A stretch of 22,013 nt of DNA from the NCBI GenBank assembly GCA_946803715.1, contig CAMPET010000019.1:172518-194530 (forward strand), given 5' to 3'. The notes beneath the pieces were generated by a model, which saw only the letters and a list, made by a program, of their open reading frames with translations, was not told where the DNA came from and searched no databases. Every line of letters starts with the position of its first letter. The stretch's first letter is position 1. The stretch is from Beroe ovata. Lineage: Eukaryota > Ctenophora > Nuda > Beroida > Beroidae. The position numbers and the translations under genes were made by a program. Below, piece after piece: positions 20,071 to 22,013 of the stretch.

Positions 20071-20076
20071 AATAAA
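20071..20076 (+). terminator. Poly(A) signal candidate of the MYND gene
   Basis: AATAAA lies 257 bases after the stop codon in AT-rich sequence. It is the first canonical hexamer noticed downstream of the CDS on this strand and leaves only about 230 bp to the next gene's start codon. Confidence 0.55.
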
Positions 20077-20079
20077 ACA

Positions 20080-20320
20080 AACATTGTTTATGTTATTTTC
20101 AAATAACTATTGTAATGACGAGTCCCTTTCTAGTTTTTTGAATTATTCAATCGAAAAAGTCCGGTGGAACAAAAACAGAAGGAAGAACGAACGTTAGAAT
20201 CGACAGAATAAACAATTCAGTCACAATCAAACCCTCACACAGACACACAGACAGACACTCACACACAAACAAACACACACGCATACAATGTAACACTTCT
20301 CCCATCAAATAGTGAGCAGT
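20080..20320 (+). promoter_or_regulatory. Compact promoter and 5' UTR region of the importin gene
   Basis: About 240 bp separate the preceding poly(A) signal from the importin start codon. It includes an imperfect CACA-rich tract (20240-20280) and an upstream ATGTAA (20288-20293), a start codon immediately followed by a stop, 27 bases before the main ATG. No TATA box is evident. Confidence 0.45.
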
Positions 20321-21534
20321 ATGTCTTCCGCCGCCCAGCTAGAAGGTATAATCTGCCAGCTGCTTGTTCCCGATAACAACACTATTGCAGCTGCCACTGC
20401 AAGTTTGAAGGAATGCTACAAGGACCCGGCCATTGTGCCTGCTCTCTGCGAGATTGTCAGGTGAGGGCACAAAAGTTGATCGTCGGACGTCAGTGAATAG
20501 TGACGAGTTTTAGTCAGTGGGCAAGTCACTTGACAATGAGTTTAAGTCCATGAGTTGTCAGTATTAGTTCAGGTGAAGATACGTCACTTCTCACTAGTCT
20601 GACCAGATCACTAGTCAATGAGTTTTAGGTTAAGTCTCGTTTACACAGAGTATGGGTAGACTGAACTAGCAGCTTGACCAAGACCATCTTTTCAGTTCAT
20701 CTACAAACAGTACAGCCAGACAATATGCCGCTACCATACTCCGACAGAAAATTGAACGATCCTGGAATAAACTCGATAATGACATGAAAACTGGCATCAA
20801 GACAACTTGCATGCAGGTTCTTGCAAAAAATCAGTCAAATGAGTGAAATGAATTGAGTTGTAGGATGAATTGAAATATTACGAGTTGGTGTTTTGCTGTA
20901 ATATGTTCGTCACAACACTACTCATCTCCTTCAGTATATACGACCTCTAAAAGGCACTTAAGGTGTAGATAGACGTCGTTACAAATCGTGAAATATGTAG
21001 CGTGGGAACCAGATTTCATGCGAGAAACTTCACTTCGTTAATCATCGTTGCAGGTGTTCCAAAACCAGTTGCCCCGCGAAGTCCGTAACGCTGTGACAGC
21101 TGTCGTGTGTGTCATTGCTAAACACGAGTTTGCTGCCTGGCCAGAGCTCCTCAACTTCATTACAGCTGCGTGTTTCAGTGACAGTGTGCCAGCAAGGGAG
21201 GTTGGTTGGGAACCAGAGAGGAATTCCCTAGCCTGTGCAAACCATTTTCTTGTTTCAAACGTTTCCAAATGTATCATGAAATGTATACGTATGTTTTTTC
21301 TTGGGGGATTTCTTCCCAAGTACTACGTGCCTACGACTGATCGTTACCATGACAACACATTCTCCTAGCAACCCATTCCCATGACAACACATTCTCATGA
21401 CAACACATTCCCCCCAGCTTGGTCTGTACGTGTTGGGTGTCATATCTGATGCAGTGGGAATGGAGATGGAGCCGCACTTCAATTCCATGTTTGAGTTGTA
21501 TAACCAATGTCTCACTCAGCACGATCAGTATGAG
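20321..21534 (+). CDS. IPO4-like: Importin-4-like karyopherin beta, N-terminal exons 1-4 (partial)
   Basis: Coding exons 20321-20460, 20696-20816, 21054-21200 and 21418-21534 give 175 residues, with splice phases 2, 0, 0 and 0. The start is LEGIICQLLVPDNNTIAAAT, followed by PALCEIV and STARQYAATILRQKIERSWNKL (residues about 52-73), the importin-beta N-terminal motif. VFQNQLPREVRNAV...AAWPELLNFI and LGLYVLGVISDAVG then follow in HEAT-repeat style. Order and wording track vertebrate IPO4, a receptor that carries ribosomal proteins, histones and other cargo into the nucleus under Ran control. The family is about 1080 residues long, so roughly 900 residues lie beyond the window. The donor after exon 3 (GAG|GTTGGT) is weaker than the others. 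IPO4 is preferred over IPO5 from the RQ(Y/F)AA...L(T/R)R(Q/R) and AWP(E/Q)LL wording, with moderate certainty. Confidence 0.85.
21343..21411. repeat. ATGACAACACATTC repeat with X-box-like copy in importin intron 3
   Basis: GTTACCATGACAAC (21343-21356) is an X-box-like palindrome. ATGACAACACATTC recurs three times before the acceptor, at 21349, 21381 and 21397. The reverse complement, GAATGTGTTGTCAT, matches the unit of the RhoGEF intron-2 minisatellite (AATGTGTTGTCATGG at 4719). Confidence 0.65.
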
Positions 21535-21716
21535 GTGGGTGGCATTATTGTGTTATTGTTGCGTTATTGTTGCGTTATTGTTGTAAATGTTAAGTATCAA
21601 TCAGAACGAGTATTGAATATATTGAATATAGTGTAATTTCTGATAAAAACCAAGGTTCAAGACTTGAATCGTTTTCCCGACAAATTTTGATTGAAAATAT
21701 GACACAAAATTTCCCT
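21535..21716 (+). other. Start of importin intron 4
   Basis: The donor GAG|GTGGGT at 21535 is followed by a short GTTATTGTTGC triplication (21549-21580). No acceptor is seen before the window ends. Confidence 0.6.
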
Positions 21717-21717
21717 T

Positions 21718-22013
21718 ATCCGCCCAAAACACGTCAGTTTGATTGAGCATTTGAGGACAGCTCCCAAACGGATTGACCGATTGACTTGAAACTTCTACCA
21801 TAGCTCAAAGACCATTAGAAACTAGGACAACCAAAACTTCACGTCAATCCGATAATCCGTTCCCAAGTTAAGGGCCGACATTACCCTTTATCCGCCCAAA
21901 AAATGTCAGTGTGAGTGAGCATTCGAGGATAGCTCCCAAACGGATTGACCGATTGACATGAAACATCTACCATAGCTCAAGGACCATTAAAAACTCGGAC
22001 AAGCAAAATTTCA
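21718..22013. repeat. 172-bp tandem repeat in importin intron 4, continuing past the window
   Basis: CCGCCCAAAA recurs at 21720 and 21892 with the same following landmarks: GAGCATT(T/C)GAGGA(C/T)AGCTCC, CAAACGGATTGACCGATTGAC and CTACCATAGCTCAA. This gives one full unit plus a second cut by the window edge. The segment just before it (21684-21715) resembles, in reverse complement, part of the 330-bp satellite at 13.9 kb. Confidence 0.8.

Overview
This is eukaryotic, almost certainly metazoan, nuclear DNA. The introns are short GT-AG introns, most of 106-245 bp. The gene families are animal or opisthokont ones: a PLEKHG5-type DH-PH RhoGEF, an importin-4-type karyopherin and a MYND zinc-finger protein. 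AATAAA poly(A) signals and abundant microsatellites are present. The compact genes and dense small repeats suggest a marine or early-branching invertebrate, with a sponge as a guess, but the phylum cannot be fixed from this window. N bases at 2298-2299 and 16674 show draft-assembly joins.

Layout. 1-3126: non-coding DNA upstream of gene 1, with TG and CA microsatellites, a TATA-like box, a perfect tandem p53-family site and two perfect SRF CArG boxes. 3127-7277: gene 1, a complete eight-exon PLEKHG5-like RhoGEF on the plus strand, with a poly(A) signal at 7592. Its second intron holds an X-box-like minisatellite. 7598-10020: no recognisable coding gene, but several short exon-like blocks. 10022-10300: a tandem array of degenerate tRNA-like units. 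10340-12973: four long repeat arms in alternating orientation (+ - + -), with an 89-bp inverted-repeat element nested in the first arm. 13235-14089: a tandem satellite of about 330 bp. 14090-15250: AT-rich DNA without a gene.

15251-18097: a patchwork of GC-rich (GCGCGC-laden) foldback repeats. Embedded in it is a 987-bp near-identical but truncated copy (15687-16673) of the 5' half of gene 2. 18321-19814: gene 2, intact and single-exon in its CDS, encoding a pRiA4b ORF-3-like domain fused to a C-terminal MYND finger. 20321-21534: the first four coding exons of gene 3, an importin-4-like receptor, which runs off the window. Its fourth intron contains a 172-bp tandem repeat.

The three genes lie on the same strand but are not an operon and have no evident common pathway: Rho signalling, an unknown MYND scaffold or adaptor, and nuclear import. 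The items most worth pursuing are the pRiA4b-MYND fusion with its truncated twin ending exactly at an N, the alternating foldback array with its nested element, the recurrent RFX X-box-like sequence in introns of two genes, and the paired CArG boxes upstream of a RhoGEF.
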